DNA of 64,000 bases from Marinospirillum minutulum DSM 6287. Lineage in GTDB: Bacteria; Pseudomonadota; Gammaproteobacteria; Pseudomonadales; Halomonadaceae. The notes below the pieces were generated by a model. The model searched no databases, was not told the DNA's origin, and was given only the letters and a program-made list of their open reading frames with translations. The translations under genes were made by a program, and so were the position numbers. Within the stretch, counting starts at the first letter, position 1. Each line of letters opens with the position of its first letter. The stretch is taken from positions 186,001 through 250,000 of the forward strand of contig NZ_AULO01000009.1 in NCBI RefSeq assembly GCF_000422325.1. The letters run 5' to 3'. Below are positions 17,438 to 30,476 of the stretch, one piece after another.

Positions 17438-17585
17438 GGGGTATTTCCTTATACTGTATCCTTACTTGGCTGTTTCTCCCTGAACATGCCTTTTGCAATT
17501 TGCTCTTAACATCCTTGTTTAGATTAAAGCCTACCTGCTTGTTCAGCCTTTCCAAGACTGCTCCGATGCTTTCTCGTTTGGTCAT
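17427..17585 (-). CDS. Small 52-residue protein, unknown
   Basis: A 52-residue frame starting at the ATG at 17585, preceded by an almost perfect Shine-Dalgarno (AAGGAGGT, 4 bases from the ATG after GAGGTCAGG). A longer frame opens at 17672, but the strong RBS decides for the internal ATG. The product is basic and probably helical (MTKRESIGAVLERLNKQVGF, then KDVKSKLQKACSG), with no signal peptide or membrane segment and one Cys. I do not recognise it. A good RBS, a dedicated intrinsic terminator and a location between rpoS and the DUF3943 gene argue that it is a real, well-translated gene. A nucleic-acid-binding or regulatory role is only a guess. Confidence 0.65.
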   Translation of the reverse strand: MTKRESIGAVLERLNKQVGFNLNKDVKSKLQKACSGRNSQVRIQYKEIPRAA

Positions 17586-17838
17586 CCTGACCTCCTTCAA
17601 CGCTGCACCTTGCTTCCTTTTGTCCCTGTTATCTTGCTTCCTAGCTCCGTGACGACAAGTGTAGATTAGCACTTTTGCGTGAAGTAAAAAGGCCTGCTTT
17701 TCTTATCACTTACTTATGCTATATTTTTTAAATCCTTATAAATCAATTAGTTATATTTGTAATTTGATCTGAAGCAAGTAAAGTTGATTTTTTTGCTGTT
17801 GATAGCACTCAGTCATGTATGCAAATGCGTACATGGAA
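17586..17838. other. AT-rich intergenic region between rpoS and the 52-aa gene
   Basis: About 250 bases with no convincing gene. Near the rpoS end there is an imperfect hairpin, CATGTATGC / GCGTACATG (17814-17822 and 17827-17835), with loop AAAT. No T-run follows it on the minus strand, so it is at best a weak terminator or a 3' stabilising stem of the rpoS transcript. The middle (17700-17790) is very AT-rich and could hold the promoter of the 52-aa gene. Confidence 0.5.
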
Positions 17839-18831
17839 CTAACCACTTATCACAGCTTCCATGCTTATTCCTTGCCTATCAAGGAGTTTTCTTAAGCGTT
17901 TTAAGGCTTCCATTTGAATTTGTCTTACTCTTTCACGAGTTAAACCTATTTCCTGACCAACTTCTTCTAGGGTAGTGGCTTCATGCCCTCTAAGACCAAA
18001 GCGTCTTACTATAACTTCACGCTGTTTATCAGGCAGGGTGTTAAGCCAGTTATCTACATAGGCACAAATATCTTGTTGTTGAACTTCATCTAAAGGATCT
18101 GCTTCTTCACCAGCTAGGGTTTCTAATAAGGGGCGGTCAGCATTGGGGCCACTAGGCTGATCAAAAGATGTATTACGCTCATTTAAGCCCAGAATATTTT
18201 TAATTGTATCTAGGGGTTTTTCTAGGTGGTTGGCAAGGTCTTCTGGTGTTGCTTCTTTGTCGAGTGTTTGTGATAGTTCGCGTGTTGTTCTTAGGTAGGT
18301 ATTCAGTTCTTTAACAACATGAATGGGTAAGCGCACTGTGCGGGTTTGGTTCATTAAAGCACGTTCAATGGTTTGTCTTATCCACCAGGTTGCATAGGTG
18401 GAGAAGCGAAAACCGCGTTCTGGATCGAACTTTTCTACGGCTCTAATTAAACCTAAATTCCCTTCTTCTATTAAATCTAATAAGGCCAAACCACGGTTGT
18501 TGTAGCGTCTGGCAATTTTTACAACCAAGCGTAGGTTGCTTTCAATCATGCGTTTGCGGCCTGCTGCATCGCCTTGCCTGGCTAAGCGTCCAAAAAATAT
18601 TTCTTCTTCGGCCGTTAGTAGGGGTGAGCGGCCTATTTCATTTAAGTAGATTTGGGTTGCATCAAGGGTGTTGTTGCGCGTTAGGCGTTCATTTTCTAAT
18701 GCTTGCTCAAAAGCATCACTTGCTTCTAGTTCTAGCGGTTGTGGGTCGTCTAGTAGGTTAGCTTCTTTGAATTCATCTAGCTCAGTAGGTTGAGCCAGTT
18801 TGCTTGCTTGTTTTAGCGTTGATTTTGTCAT
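17839..18831 (-). CDS. rpoS: RNA polymerase sigma factor RpoS
   Basis: 330 residues, normal RpoS length. The stationary-phase/general stress sigma factor. Sigma region 1.2 ([20 protein letters not shown]) is followed by region 2 ([47 protein letters not shown]), region 3, and region 4 with the [30 protein letters not shown] lies before the ATG. It is the last gene of the pyrG-to-rpoS block. The usual upstream neighbour nlpD, which in E. coli and Pseudomonas carries the main rpoS promoter, is absent; a DUF368 gene is upstream instead. A perfect hairpin lies in the leader. Confidence 0.97.
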   Translation of the reverse strand: MTKSTLKQASKLAQPTELDEFKEANLLDDPQPLELEASDAFEQALENERLTRNNTLDATQIYLNEIGRSPLLTAEEEIFFGRLARQGDAAGRKRMIESNLRLVVKIARRYNNRGLALLDLIEEGNLGLIRAVEKFDPERGFRFSTYATWWIRQTIERALMNQTRTVRLPIHVVKELNTYLRTTRELSQTLDKEATPEDLANHLEKPLDTIKNILGLNERNTSFDQPSGPNADRPLLETLAGEEADPLDEVQQQDICAYVDNWLNTLPDKQREVIVRRFGLRGHEATTLEEVGQEIGLTRERVRQIQMEALKRLRKLLDRQGISMEAVISG

Positions 18832-18851
18832 GTCTCTGCTCCTTTAAGCTG

Positions 18852-18876
18852 CTATAGCACCTAGTTGGTGCTATAG
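18852..18876 (-). promoter_or_regulatory. Perfect hairpin in the rpoS leader
   Basis: Inverted repeat CTATAGCACC / GGTGCTATAG (18852-18861 and 18867-18876) with a 5-base loop. It ends about 20 bases upstream of the rpoS ATG and a few bases before its AAAGGAG. No T-run follows on the minus strand, so it does not look like an intrinsic terminator. It may be a 5' leader structure, an operator, or a stem protecting the mRNA. Confidence 0.6.
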
Positions 18877-18938
18877 GAGGATGACTTGATTGCTAAACTA
18901 AAACCTGCAAGTTATATGCCGCTTAAGTGGCTTTTAAA

Positions 18939-19847
18939 TTATTTGTTTCTAGAAGCTAGGTAGATCACCGCGAGTAGGCCAAGCAGCATTAAAATTAAAA
19001 CACTGAGTTGATGTGAGGGTAGTTCAGTTATTTGGCTGTATTTCCAAGGAAGTAACACTTGTGTGTCTAAAGGAAGCATTTTTCCTTGTTCATTTATTTT
19101 ATAACTAGTTAAGAATTGCCAAGGCCAAATATGCTTAAGCGAAGCAATAACAAAGCCGAATAAAACGGCAAAGGTTGCTGCTCTAAAATGATCAAATAGC
19201 CAACCTAGTAGATGGGAAAAAGCTAATAGCCCAGAGCCAGCACCAACGGCAAAAGCTGCTATAAAAACTAGGTTGAATGCTTTAACGGCTTCAACCAGTG
19301 GGCCGTAAAGACCAAGGGTTAGCAATAAAAAGCTACCTGAAATACCAGGCAAGATCATGGCACAAATAGCTATCATACCGGCAATAAAAAAAGTGAGGGG
19401 TGTAAGGCTACCGATACTGGGTAACACTAGGCTAATAAAACTAGCCAGCACTGCACCTAGCAACATAAAAAACAGCTGATGGAGTGTCCAGCCACCCATT
19501 TCTCGAGAAATAATTACGGCTGATCCAACAACCAAACCAAAAAACAAACCATTAAGGTGTAGGGGGTAACTAGCAAGTAACCAGCTTATTAGGTGGGAGA
19601 GGAGTAAAACGCTGGATAAAATGCCGGCAATCAGGGTGATAAGAAAAGTAGCATCTACTGCCTTATACACACCTTTTAAACCTGATTTTTTCCATACTGA
19701 CCAGAGCTTTAAATCGAAGCTGCGTAGGCTATTAATTAGGCGCTCATAAATACCAGTAATAAAAGCTACTGTACCGCCAGAAATACCAGGGACGATATCT
19801 GCTGCACCCATTAACATGCCGCGTAGGTAAATTTGCCAAAGCTTCAC
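18939..19847 (-). CDS. DUF368 family membrane protein (PopT-like undecaprenyl-phosphate translocase)
   Basis: 302 residues, polytopic, with about eight to ten hydrophobic segments. The N-terminal signature RGMLMGAADIVPGISGGTVAFITGIYE and the internal, inverted-like second copy CAMILPGISGSFLLLTLGLYG are diagnostic of DUF368. Members of this family (PopT) have been reported to return undecaprenyl phosphate to the cytosolic face of the inner membrane for reuse in envelope polymer synthesis. The start overlaps the pcm stop (ATGA, 19844-19847). It occupies the place between pcm and rpoS where nlpD is often found. Family assignment is firm; the exact substrate here is inferred. Confidence 0.9.
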   Translation of the reverse strand: MKLWQIYLRGMLMGAADIVPGISGGTVAFITGIYERLINSLRSFDLKLWSVWKKSGLKGVYKAVDATFLITLIAGILSSVLLLSHLISWLLASYPLHLNGLFFGLVVGSAVIISREMGGWTLHQLFFMLLGAVLASFISLVLPSIGSLTPLTFFIAGMIAICAMILPGISGSFLLLTLGLYGPLVEAVKAFNLVFIAAFAVGAGSGLLAFSHLLGWLFDHFRAATFAVLFGFVIASLKHIWPWQFLTSYKINEQGKMLPLDTQVLLPWKYSQITELPSHQLSVLILMLLGLLAVIYLASRNK

Positions 19848-20518
19848 TTTTGAGCTCCAGGCAAGAGGGGTACAAAGCGTACTGCTGCGACATCTGTTTG
19901 AATCATCTTGCCATCCTGTTTATCAAATACACTTAACATTTGTTGCTCGTCACCTAAAGGTACAATTAAGCGCCCACCTTCGGCTAGTTGTTGAAAAAGA
20001 CTCGGTGGAACTTCTTTAGGTGCGGCTGTTACTAAAATGGCATCGAAGGGTGCTTCGCGCTCTAATCCAAAGTTGCCGTCGGCATGGTGGAGCTTTATAT
20101 TTTTAAGCGCTAAGTTTTTAATTCTATGGCGTGCTTTTTCAAGTAATGGGTCTAGGCGTTCGACACTCCAAACTTCAGGCACTAAACAACCTAGAACAGC
20201 CGCTTGAAAGCCAGACCCTGTTCCGATTTCAAGGACTTTTTTGGGCTCTATTTCTAATAGTAATTCAGTCATACGCGCTACTATATAGGGCTGGCTAAGG
20301 GTTTGGCCTAGGCCTATAGGCAGGGCTGTATCTTCATAGGCACGGTGAGCCAGTGCTTCATCTAAGAACAAATGCCTAGGTAAATAGCTGAGGGCATCTA
20401 ATACCTGAGTGTTTTTTATGCCCTGCTCAACAAGGCGCTTTATCATTCGGTCACGCGTGCGCTGTGAGGTAAAACCTATACCCTTGAATTGAGGGTTTAA
20501 TCGCAAGAATTCAGCCAT
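19844..20518 (-). CDS. pcm: Protein-L-isoaspartate O-methyltransferase
   Basis: 224 residues. It methylates isoaspartyl residues in aged proteins using SAM, starting their repair. Seen in the sequence: the N-terminal [15 protein letters not shown], the [21 protein letters not shown] segment around the active site, and the SAM-binding [15 protein letters not shown]. The gene overlaps the surE 3' end by 22 bases and the DUF368 start by 4, so the genes are translationally coupled. surE-pcm linkage is typical of gammaproteobacteria. Confidence 0.96.
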   Translation of the reverse strand: MAEFLRLNPQFKGIGFTSQRTRDRMIKRLVEQGIKNTQVLDALSYLPRHLFLDEALAHRAYEDTALPIGLGQTLSQPYIVARMTELLLEIEPKKVLEIGTGSGFQAAVLGCLVPEVWSVERLDPLLEKARHRIKNLALKNIKLHHADGNFGLEREAPFDAILVTAAPKEVPPSLFQQLAEGGRLIVPLGDEQQMLSVFDKQDGKMIQTDVAAVRFVPLLPGAQK

Positions 20519-21252
20519 TTTTTCACCTGATCAAGGCTTTCATGCCGAGTCATATCAAACTGTAAAGGAGTTATAGAAACCTGCCCATTATTGATTGCGT
20601 GGAAGTCTGTTCCAACACCTGCTTCAGCGGCATTGCCAACACCGCCTATCCAGTAGCGTGCTTGACCACGAGGATCAACTGTTTTAATTGGGTCGACCCC
20701 CTTGTGTCTATGACCAAGGGTAGTAATTTCATAACCTTTTAAAGCAAAAAGGGGTACATCGGGTACATTGATGTTTAATAAACTGCGAGGTGGTAGTTGT
20801 AGTTTATTTTGCTTAGAAAGATAGCTTTTAACTAGTTTGCGAACAACTTCTGCCGCGGTAGCAAAATGGTTATTGCCTGCTAATGAAACGGCTAGGGCGG
20901 GCAAACCTAAAAAGCGCCCTTCCGTTGCAGCGGCAACAGTACCAGAATAAAGCACATCATCGCCTAGGTTAGCGCCATGGTTAATGCCTGAAATTACTAA
21001 GTCGGGCAGGTCACCAAAGACACCGCCCATCGCTAGATGAACACAGTCTGTAGGTGTGCCGTCAACTGACCAAAAACCATTGTTCAGTTGTTGTGGGTAG
21101 AGTGGGCGATCTAACGAAAGTGAATTGCTGGCACCACTACGGTTACGATCAGGTGCGACTACTAATAAATCACCCAAATCTTTTAAAGCAGCAGCAAGTG
21201 TTGCTAATCCATCAGCATGAACACCATCATCGTTTGATAAAAGTAGCTTCAT
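20497..21252 (-). CDS. surE: 5'/3'-nucleotidase SurE
   Basis: 251 residues. A stationary-phase survival phosphatase that dephosphorylates nucleoside monophosphates. The metal ligands are in the N-terminal [10 protein letters not shown] (Asp8, Asp9) and in NRSGASNSL; further family motifs are [10 protein letters not shown] and [19 protein letters not shown]. The length fits the family. It lies between truD and pcm in the conserved ispF-truD-surE-pcm order, 11 bases after truD. Confidence 0.96.
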   Translation of the reverse strand: MKLLLSNDDGVHADGLATLAAALKDLGDLLVVAPDRNRSGASNSLSLDRPLYPQQLNNGFWSVDGTPTDCVHLAMGGVFGDLPDLVISGINHGANLGDDVLYSGTVAAATEGRFLGLPALAVSLAGNNHFATAAEVVRKLVKSYLSKQNKLQLPPRSLLNINVPDVPLFALKGYEITTLGHRHKGVDPIKTVDPRGQARYWIGGVGNAAEAGVGTDFHAINNGQVSITPLQFDMTRHESLDQVKKWLNSCD

Positions 21253-21263
21253 AAGAAGATTCC

Positions 21264-22322
21264 CTAAGAAATTTGTGCATCGCTGGCATTCAGTAGTTCA
21301 GCTAACATACTGGTAGCAAAACAACCGCTAGGTAAGCTAAAGCTGATCGTTAACCAAGGTGCTTGCCAATTAAAGCTAGTTGCTTGAGGTAACATGCGTA
21401 ATGGGCGGTATTCTAGCCTTAACCCTTGCTTTTCTAAAGCTTGCCAATAGGGTAAATAGGTTTCACGAAAAGCTTGCTCAGCTTTTAAGGCAAGCCCAGA
21501 GCTTTGCAATTCACCCTTACCTGCCAAAGGACCTGCAGGGTTAATGTCACCACTGGCTAGGCGTTTTTTTATATCCGTTGCTGTTGGATCAGCAAAATAG
21601 CTGCGTGTCCCTTGTAGGTTAAAGCAGCTTCCATCTAGTGGGTTTTGCCAAAGGTTGTTAGTGATTATTTCTGCCAACCAGCGATTAAATAATGCACTGC
21701 GCAAAGCAGAGAGATAGATGCCTTTTTCTTGGCGTTTTGGTGGTTTTGTGGGTGGGTCTGCCATTAGCCAATCGATAGCTTTGGCTATATTTTGATTACC
21801 TCGCCCAAAACGCTGAGGACCAAAATAATTAGGTACACCCTGTTGAATAATTTGTTGCCAGCGCACTTCTAACCAGCTACCTGTAGACTCATCGTTATTA
21901 TCAATACGTAAACGTAAGGTGAAATGGTTGCAGCGGTGAGTGCCACGTTTTAATTTACGTGGGTGGCGAGCCATTTTTAAAACTTGCCAGTTGGCAGAAT
22001 TAAGGCTTTCAACGGTGGGGTCTGCTTTGCCTGGCAGGTGTAAAGAAAACCACTGACGGGTAACAGCGTGGCGATCTTTTAAGCCGGAATAGGCAACTGC
22101 AGCGGGGTGAATACCTGCACTTCTAGCCAGTTCTTGAGCTACAAAAAGGGTGTTACTGCCTTTTTTTTCTACCCATAAATACAAGTGTTCGCCCTGGCCT
22201 TCGGGTTCAAAACCTAAAACTTCTTCTACTTGGAAATCTTCAGGCTGTAAGCGATAAACGCCCTGCCAGGGTGATGTGGGCAGGGCGGTAGGTAGCAGGG
22301 TTTGTGAGCTTTCTAAGAGCAT
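21264..22322 (-). CDS. truD: tRNA pseudouridine(13) synthase TruD
   Basis: 352 residues. It converts U13 of tRNA-Glu to pseudouridine. The catalytic Asp is in the motif [14 protein letters not shown] (Asp83), and [10 protein letters not shown] marks the TruD core. The TRUD insertion domain occupies the middle. The start overlaps the ispF stop by 10 bases, an arrangement conserved in many gammaproteobacteria. Confidence 0.96.
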   Translation of the reverse strand: MLLESSQTLLPTALPTSPWQGVYRLQPEDFQVEEVLGFEPEGQGEHLYLWVEKKGSNTLFVAQELARSAGIHPAAVAYSGLKDRHAVTRQWFSLHLPGKADPTVESLNSANWQVLKMARHPRKLKRGTHRCNHFTLRLRIDNNDESTGSWLEVRWQQIIQQGVPNYFGPQRFGRGNQNIAKAIDWLMADPPTKPPKRQEKGIYLSALRSALFNRWLAEIITNNLWQNPLDGSCFNLQGTRSYFADPTATDIKKRLASGDINPAGPLAGKGELQSSGLALKAEQAFRETYLPYWQALEKQGLRLEYRPLRMLPQATSFNWQAPWLTISFSLPSGCFATSMLAELLNASDAQIS

Positions 22323-22792
22323 GAGGCTTCCAAAAGAACAACAGCAAGAGCACTAATACCTTCATTACGCCCAACAAAACCAAGTTTTTCAGTGGTGCTG
22401 GCTTTAATGTTTAATCTTTCCACGCTGGTATTCAAGTCTTCCGCTAGTTTTTCTAGCATGGCTGATAGGTGAGGCATCATTTTGGGTGCTTGAGCAATAA
22501 TCGTCATGTCGGCATTAGTCAGTTGATAACCCCGCTGACTAACTTCTTGCATAACTTTTCTTAATAAAATGCGGCTGTCTACACCAGCAAAGGCCGGATC
22601 TGTATCAGGAAAGTGATGGCCTATATCTCCTAAGCCACAAGCACCGAGAAGCGCATCACACAAGGCGTGAATAAGCACATCACCATCTGAGTGTGCTATA
22701 AAACCTTGATGGTAAGGAATTTGTACGCCACCTAGAGTAATAAATTCGCCGGGCCCAAATTTATGAACATCAAAGCCTTGTCCGATACGCAT
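22313..22792 (-). CDS. ispF: 2-C-methyl-D-erythritol 2,4-cyclodiphosphate synthase
   Basis: 159 residues. Fifth step of the MEP isoprenoid pathway: cyclisation of CDP-ME 2-phosphate to MEcPP with loss of CMP. The metal ligands are in GFDVHKFG (Asp8, His10) and in the [18 protein letters not shown] motif. The [11 protein letters not shown] segment is also present. It follows ispD by 13 bases; the two are separate genes here, not the fused IspDF. Confidence 0.97.
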   Translation of the reverse strand: MRIGQGFDVHKFGPGEFITLGGVQIPYHQGFIAHSDGDVLIHALCDALLGACGLGDIGHHFPDTDPAFAGVDSRILLRKVMQEVSQRGYQLTNADMTIIAQAPKMMPHLSAMLEKLAEDLNTSVERLNIKASTTEKLGFVGRNEGISALAVVLLEASCS

Positions 22793-22805
22793 GGTTATTT
22801 TTTTC

Positions 22806-23564
22806 CTAAGGGGTTTGTTGATGAGTTAAAAGCAACTCAGCAAAAGGAAGGTCTTCAGGGTGTGTAATCTTAATATTGTCTCTTCTTCCTGGAATTAAAA
22901 GTGGCTGGTAACCTGCTGCCTCTAAGGCTGAAGATTCATCGGTTAAACTTAACCCTTGAGCCAAACCATCAGACAAAGCTGAGTGTAGCTTATTAAAGCG
23001 AAACATTTGTGGTGTTAGTGCATGCCAGAGTTGATTACGGTCTAGTGTAGCGCAAACTTCTTGAATAGACGTGTTGCTGGCGCTGTTGCTAAGGTTTTTT
23101 CCACGTTTCATGGTATCGGCTACGGGGGCAGCAAGCAGGCCACCAACGGGATGATCTTTTAAGGCTTGGTAAAACTGGTGTAAATCCTGCAAGGTAACAC
23201 AAGGTCTTGCTATATCATGAACGATTACCCAATCATTGGGTTGAGCGAGTTTAGCCAAGGCATTCAGCCCATTTAAAACAGAATCAGCCCTTTCTTTGCC
23301 ACCAAGGCAGGTTATAAGTTTTGCTTGCGGGTAGCGGTTTAAAAACCTTAGCTTTACTGCAGGCCACCAAAGGTCTTCTGCATGGAGGGGTAAGACTAAA
23401 ACAGCTTCTGGAAAGGCTAGATGCAAGCGTTCGAGTGTAACCTCTAACAGTGTTTTTTTAGCTAATGGAAGGTATTGCTTGGGCAGATTAGAGCCCATCC
23501 TTTGACCTATACCAGCTGCAGGTAGTAAACACCAAAGGCGATTACTAGAAGCAAGATTTGTCAT
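22806..23564 (-). CDS. ispD: 2-C-methyl-D-erythritol 4-phosphate cytidylyltransferase
   Basis: 252 residues. It transfers CMP from CTP to MEP, the third step of the MEP pathway. The nucleotide-binding loop [20 protein letters not shown], the VIVHDIARP motif and [10 protein letters not shown] are all present. It overlaps ftsB by 4 bases (ATGA, 23561-23564). A short low-conservation insert ([12 protein letters not shown]) follows the [10 protein letters not shown] segment. Confidence 0.95.
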   Translation of the reverse strand: MTNLASSNRLWCLLPAAGIGQRMGSNLPKQYLPLAKKTLLEVTLERLHLAFPEAVLVLPLHAEDLWWPAVKLRFLNRYPQAKLITCLGGKERADSVLNGLNALAKLAQPNDWVIVHDIARPCVTLQDLHQFYQALKDHPVGGLLAAPVADTMKRGKNLSNSASNTSIQEVCATLDRNQLWHALTPQMFRFNKLHSALSDGLAQGLSLTDESSALEAAGYQPLLIPGRRDNIKITHPEDLPFAELLLTHQQTP

Positions 23565-23884
23565 GGTTGTTGCTCCATCTCAGGCAGAGGTTCTGTAAAA
23601 GACTGGGGAGGCTCACCAATAAGCCAGAAAAATGTTTCATTTTTACCTATCATGCCTAAATCGAAACGTGCACGTTCTGCTACGGCATCTAAACCGCTTT
23701 TTAAGTCTTGTACTTGTGCATCCAGTCGTGAATTACGTTTTTGCAGTTGCTGGTTATTAGCTTCTAAGTTAGAAACCAGCTCTTGAGTTTGCCAATATTC
23801 AAGCAAGCCATTCTCACCCCACCAAAGACGGTATTGAGTAATGAGTAGTAGCAATATGACTAAGACAGATAAGATTCGAGACAT
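23561..23884 (-). CDS. ftsB: Cell division protein FtsB
   Basis: 107 residues. A bitopic septum protein: a short cytoplasmic start, one transmembrane helix (about 4-20), then a coiled coil with heptad Leu/Asn (LVSNLEANNQQLQKRNSRL), ending in the family motif ERARFDLGMIGKNETFF. It forms the FtsQ-FtsL-FtsB complex that activates septal peptidoglycan synthesis. It lies between eno and ispD, the classic ygbQ position. An intrinsic terminator separates it from eno, so it needs its own promoter or read-through. Confidence 0.95.
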   Translation of the reverse strand: MSRILSVLVILLLLITQYRLWWGENGLLEYWQTQELVSNLEANNQQLQKRNSRLDAQVQDLKSGLDAVAERARFDLGMIGKNETFFWLIGEPPQSFTEPLPEMEQQP

Positions 23885-23921
23885 AAATTCCAGCAGCTAG
23901 AGTGAAATAATAATTAGAAAA

Positions 23922-23954
23922 AACCCTGAAACTGGATTTCCAACTTTCAGGGTT
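23922..23954 (-). terminator. Intrinsic terminator downstream of eno
   Basis: Stem AACCCTGAAA / TTTCAGGGTT (23922-23931 and 23945-23954) with a 13-base loop, followed on the minus strand by a T-run. It lies between the eno stop and the ftsB start. Confidence 0.88.
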
Positions 23955-24036
23955 AGTTTATAAGGCACTCTTTATTTATAGCAGCTTAAAAATAATGTCT
24001 ACCTTTCCTTCCTTGGCTAGATAAACACTTTTCTGG

Positions 24037-25350
<1,314 letters not shown>

Positions 25351-25379
25351 TCAGTCAGGATAGTTAGTTATTAATATTT

Positions 25380-27940
<2,561 letters not shown>

Positions 27941-28017
27941 AAAAAAACAGGGAGGAAAAGCCTTAGATGGGAAGCTAGTCTACCAGAAGGGCTAAAAAAT
28001 CCAAAGCAGGAATCGAC

Positions 28018-29298
28018 TCAATTAACGATCTGCCAGTCTTCAGCCACTAGGTATTTGTCGACAGCAACAAGGGTTTTATTCTGCCAGATAAAAATCAGTT
28101 GGTTGCGTTGCCAAGGGGGGAGGTGTAACTCTTGCAATAAACGCTTTACATCACGCTGCCCACGCTTGGCTTGGCGCAGGGTTTCGCCACCTTGGCGAGC
28201 TTGCAATCTAAAATTAGGCTTGGGGTTATCTTCTTGCTGACTAACCAGCTGAAAGTTGATTCTTCCAACGGGTGTATTCAATGGTGTTTTACCATCCCAA
28301 TTGGCGTGCCAATCCTTAGCTAAAGGCTGGAAATACTGGCTAGGTGCTATAAATAGCTGGTTTTGGAAACGCCTTGCTTCAACTTGTTCAGTGCCTTTAT
28401 CCCAGCAAATAATGGGCTGAGTGTCTTCCGCGGCGCTATACAGCTTGGTTAATTCTTGCCAGATTTTATGCCCGGGCAGGGTTAGGTTTCTTGTTTTTAA
28501 CCAATAACGTAATAAATTAACTTGGCGATAGTCGGCCAGCTTTAAAAAGCTTTCTAAGTTAAGGCTGTGTTCTGTTAGTTGGCAGTTGGCTAAATCTAAT
28601 TGTGCTAAGTCTTGGTTAAGTTGCTGGCTTTCGGCGGCTAGTTGGGTAACGCGAGCTAGGTTTGGGTTGGTATTGGCAAAGCGTTTTTGTAATAACGGTA
28701 AAACTTCTAAACGTAAAAAGTTGCGGTCAAAATCGACTTCAAAATTACTGTCATCTTCCACCCATTTTAAATCTGCGGCTTGGGCAAACTTAAGCAGTTC
28801 AGCTCTGGGTGTGTTTAATAAGGGGCGTAAAATAAGCCCTTTACCCAGTGGTCTTTGTAAGGGAATGCTGGCTAGCCCCAGTGTGCCAGCACCACGTAAT
28901 AGGCGCAGCAGTAGCGTTTCTACCTGGTCGTCTTGGTGGTGGCCTTGTAAAAGCACTTCATCGGTTTGCAGCTCTTGTTCAAACACTTGATACCTTGCAC
29001 GCCTTGCACGGTCTTCCAGGCTGGCAGTGGCAAAGTTGTTGGTATTAACTTGATGAATACTTAAAGGTACTTGGGCTGTGTTGCAAATTACTTGGGAAAA
29101 AGCCGCCCAGTCATCAGCAAATTTAGAAAGTTGGTGATGAATATGAAGGGCTCTTAATTGAATATTAGGCTGGTGTTCTGCAAGTTGCCTTGCCAACTCA
29201 AAAAGCACGCGTGAATCTAGTCCACCACTTAAAGCAATACAAACTTTGCTAGTGTTGGCGGGTAGTGCGAGTTGAATTTTTTTTACGAGTGGGTGCAT
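28018..29298 (-). CDS. tilS: tRNA(Ile)-lysidine synthase TilS
   Basis: 426 residues from the ATG at 29298; the frame is open to a TTG at 29319, which would sit against the upstream terminator. TilS makes lysidine at C34 of tRNA-Ile(CAU), allowing it to read AUA. The PP-loop is CIALSGGLDSRVLFELA; HHQDDQVETLLLRLLRGAGTLGLASI and the EDDSNFEVDFDRNFLR segment are family motifs. The C-terminal substrate-binding domains end LPPWQRNQLIFIW. It lies between accA and pyrG, as in several Oceanospirillales and Pseudomonas genomes. Confidence 0.95.
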   Translation of the reverse strand: MHPLVKKIQLALPANTSKVCIALSGGLDSRVLFELARQLAEHQPNIQLRALHIHHQLSKFADDWAAFSQVICNTAQVPLSIHQVNTNNFATASLEDRARRARYQVFEQELQTDEVLLQGHHQDDQVETLLLRLLRGAGTLGLASIPLQRPLGKGLILRPLLNTPRAELLKFAQAADLKWVEDDSNFEVDFDRNFLRLEVLPLLQKRFANTNPNLARVTQLAAESQQLNQDLAQLDLANCQLTEHSLNLESFLKLADYRQVNLLRYWLKTRNLTLPGHKIWQELTKLYSAAEDTQPIICWDKGTEQVEARRFQNQLFIAPSQYFQPLAKDWHANWDGKTPLNTPVGRINFQLVSQQEDNPKPNFRLQARQGGETLRQAKRGQRDVKRLLQELHLPPWQRNQLIFIWQNKTLVAVDKYLVAEDWQIVN

Positions 29299-29320
29299 AA
29301 AATGAAATAGCCTAGGCAAA

Positions 29321-29347
29321 AAAAGAGGCGAATAGATCGCCTCTTTT
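29321..29347 (-). terminator. Intrinsic terminator downstream of accA
   Basis: Stem AAAAGAGGCG / CGCCTCTTTT (29321-29330 and 29338-29347) with a 7-base loop, followed on the minus strand by further T residues. It separates accA from tilS. Confidence 0.88.
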
Positions 29348-29373
29348 TAGTCGTTAACCAAAAAAGTTTTAGG

Positions 29374-30336
29374 TTAAGAAATATCTTGCAAAGAAGAATA
29401 GCTCATTAGGCGTTGGTAGCGTCTTTCTAGTAGCTCGTCTTCTGTGTTTTTATCTAATTTATCTAAAGCTTGGTTAAGGGCAGCTTTTAAGCTAACAACC
29501 ATTTCTTCGGGGTTGCGGTGTGCGCCACCTAAGGGTTCGGGTATTAGTGTGTCTACTAGCCCTAGTTCTTTTAAGCGATTCGCTGTAAGCCCCATGGCTT
29601 GTGCGGCATCGGCTGCTTTGCTAGCACTCTTCCATAAAATAGAGGCGCAGCCTTCAGGCGAAATAACAGAATAGGTTGAGTATTGCAGCATCATCAGTTC
29701 ATCACATACACCAATAGCTAAAGCGCCACCTGAACCACCTTCGCCAATAATGGTTGAAATGATGGGTGTTTTAAGGCGTGACATAGCGGCCAGGTTGAAA
29801 GCTATGGCTTCTGATTGCCCACGTTCTTCAGCATCAATACCTGGATAAGCCCCCGGGGTATCTATAAAAGTGAGAATGGGCATTTTAAAGCGTTCTGCCA
29901 TTTCCATTAGACGCAGTGCTTTGCGGTAGCCTTCAGGACGTGGCATACCAAAATTACGTTTTACTTTTTGTTTTACATCTCGGCCTTTTTGATGACCAAT
30001 AACCATAACTGGGCGGCCATCTAAGCGTGCCATACCCCCAACTATAGCGGCATCATCACCAAAATGCCGGTCACCATGCAGTTCATCAAAATCATCAAAG
30101 AGTAGATTAAGGTAATCTAGGGTGTAGGGGCGCATCGGGTGACGCGATAGCTGAGATACTTGCCATGCTGTTAGGTTAGAAAAAACTTGTTCCGTTAGCT
30201 TGTGGCTTTTTTCTTGCAAACGCGAAATTTCATCAGTGATGTTGAGGTCTGAGTTGTTGCCAACTAGACGTAATTCTTCAATCTTTGTTTCAAGATCAGC
30301 AATGGGCTGTTCAAAATCTAAATAGTTCAAGTTCAT
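29374..30336 (-). CDS. accA: Acetyl-CoA carboxylase carboxyltransferase subunit alpha
   Basis: 320 residues, standard length. It forms the carboxyltransferase with AccD, transferring CO2 from biotin to acetyl-CoA to make malonyl-CoA, the first step of fatty acid synthesis. Motifs: [16 protein letters not shown] at the N-terminus, [49 protein letters not shown] and [13 protein letters not shown]. It lies downstream of dnaE, a conserved pairing in gammaproteobacteria. Confidence 0.97.
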   Translation of the reverse strand: MNLNYLDFEQPIADLETKIEELRLVGNNSDLNITDEISRLQEKSHKLTEQVFSNLTAWQVSQLSRHPMRPYTLDYLNLLFDDFDELHGDRHFGDDAAIVGGMARLDGRPVMVIGHQKGRDVKQKVKRNFGMPRPEGYRKALRLMEMAERFKMPILTFIDTPGAYPGIDAEERGQSEAIAFNLAAMSRLKTPIISTIIGEGGSGGALAIGVCDELMMLQYSTYSVISPEGCASILWKSASKAADAAQAMGLTANRLKELGLVDTLIPEPLGGAHRNPEEMVVSLKAALNQALDKLDKNTEDELLERRYQRLMSYSSLQDIS

Positions 30337-30476
30337 GATGTTTTGCCTAGAATTTATTCAGCAGCTATTAACAAGAAAAAATGCATCGTAATTTTAAATT
30401 TGCGGCAACTATAGACGAAAGTTGGCTTAGACTCAAAATTTAAGCAGTGCTTTCCATTTATTTTTTATAAGCTTTT

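Noticed and set aside
17586-17672. N-terminal extension of the 52-aa gene to 17672
   Set aside because: The near-consensus Shine-Dalgarno lies directly before the internal ATG at 17585; the extension has no RBS.
17784-17975. Plus-strand frame overlapping the rpoS 3' end
   Set aside because: No RBS, and it is mostly antisense to the conserved sigma region 4 of rpoS.
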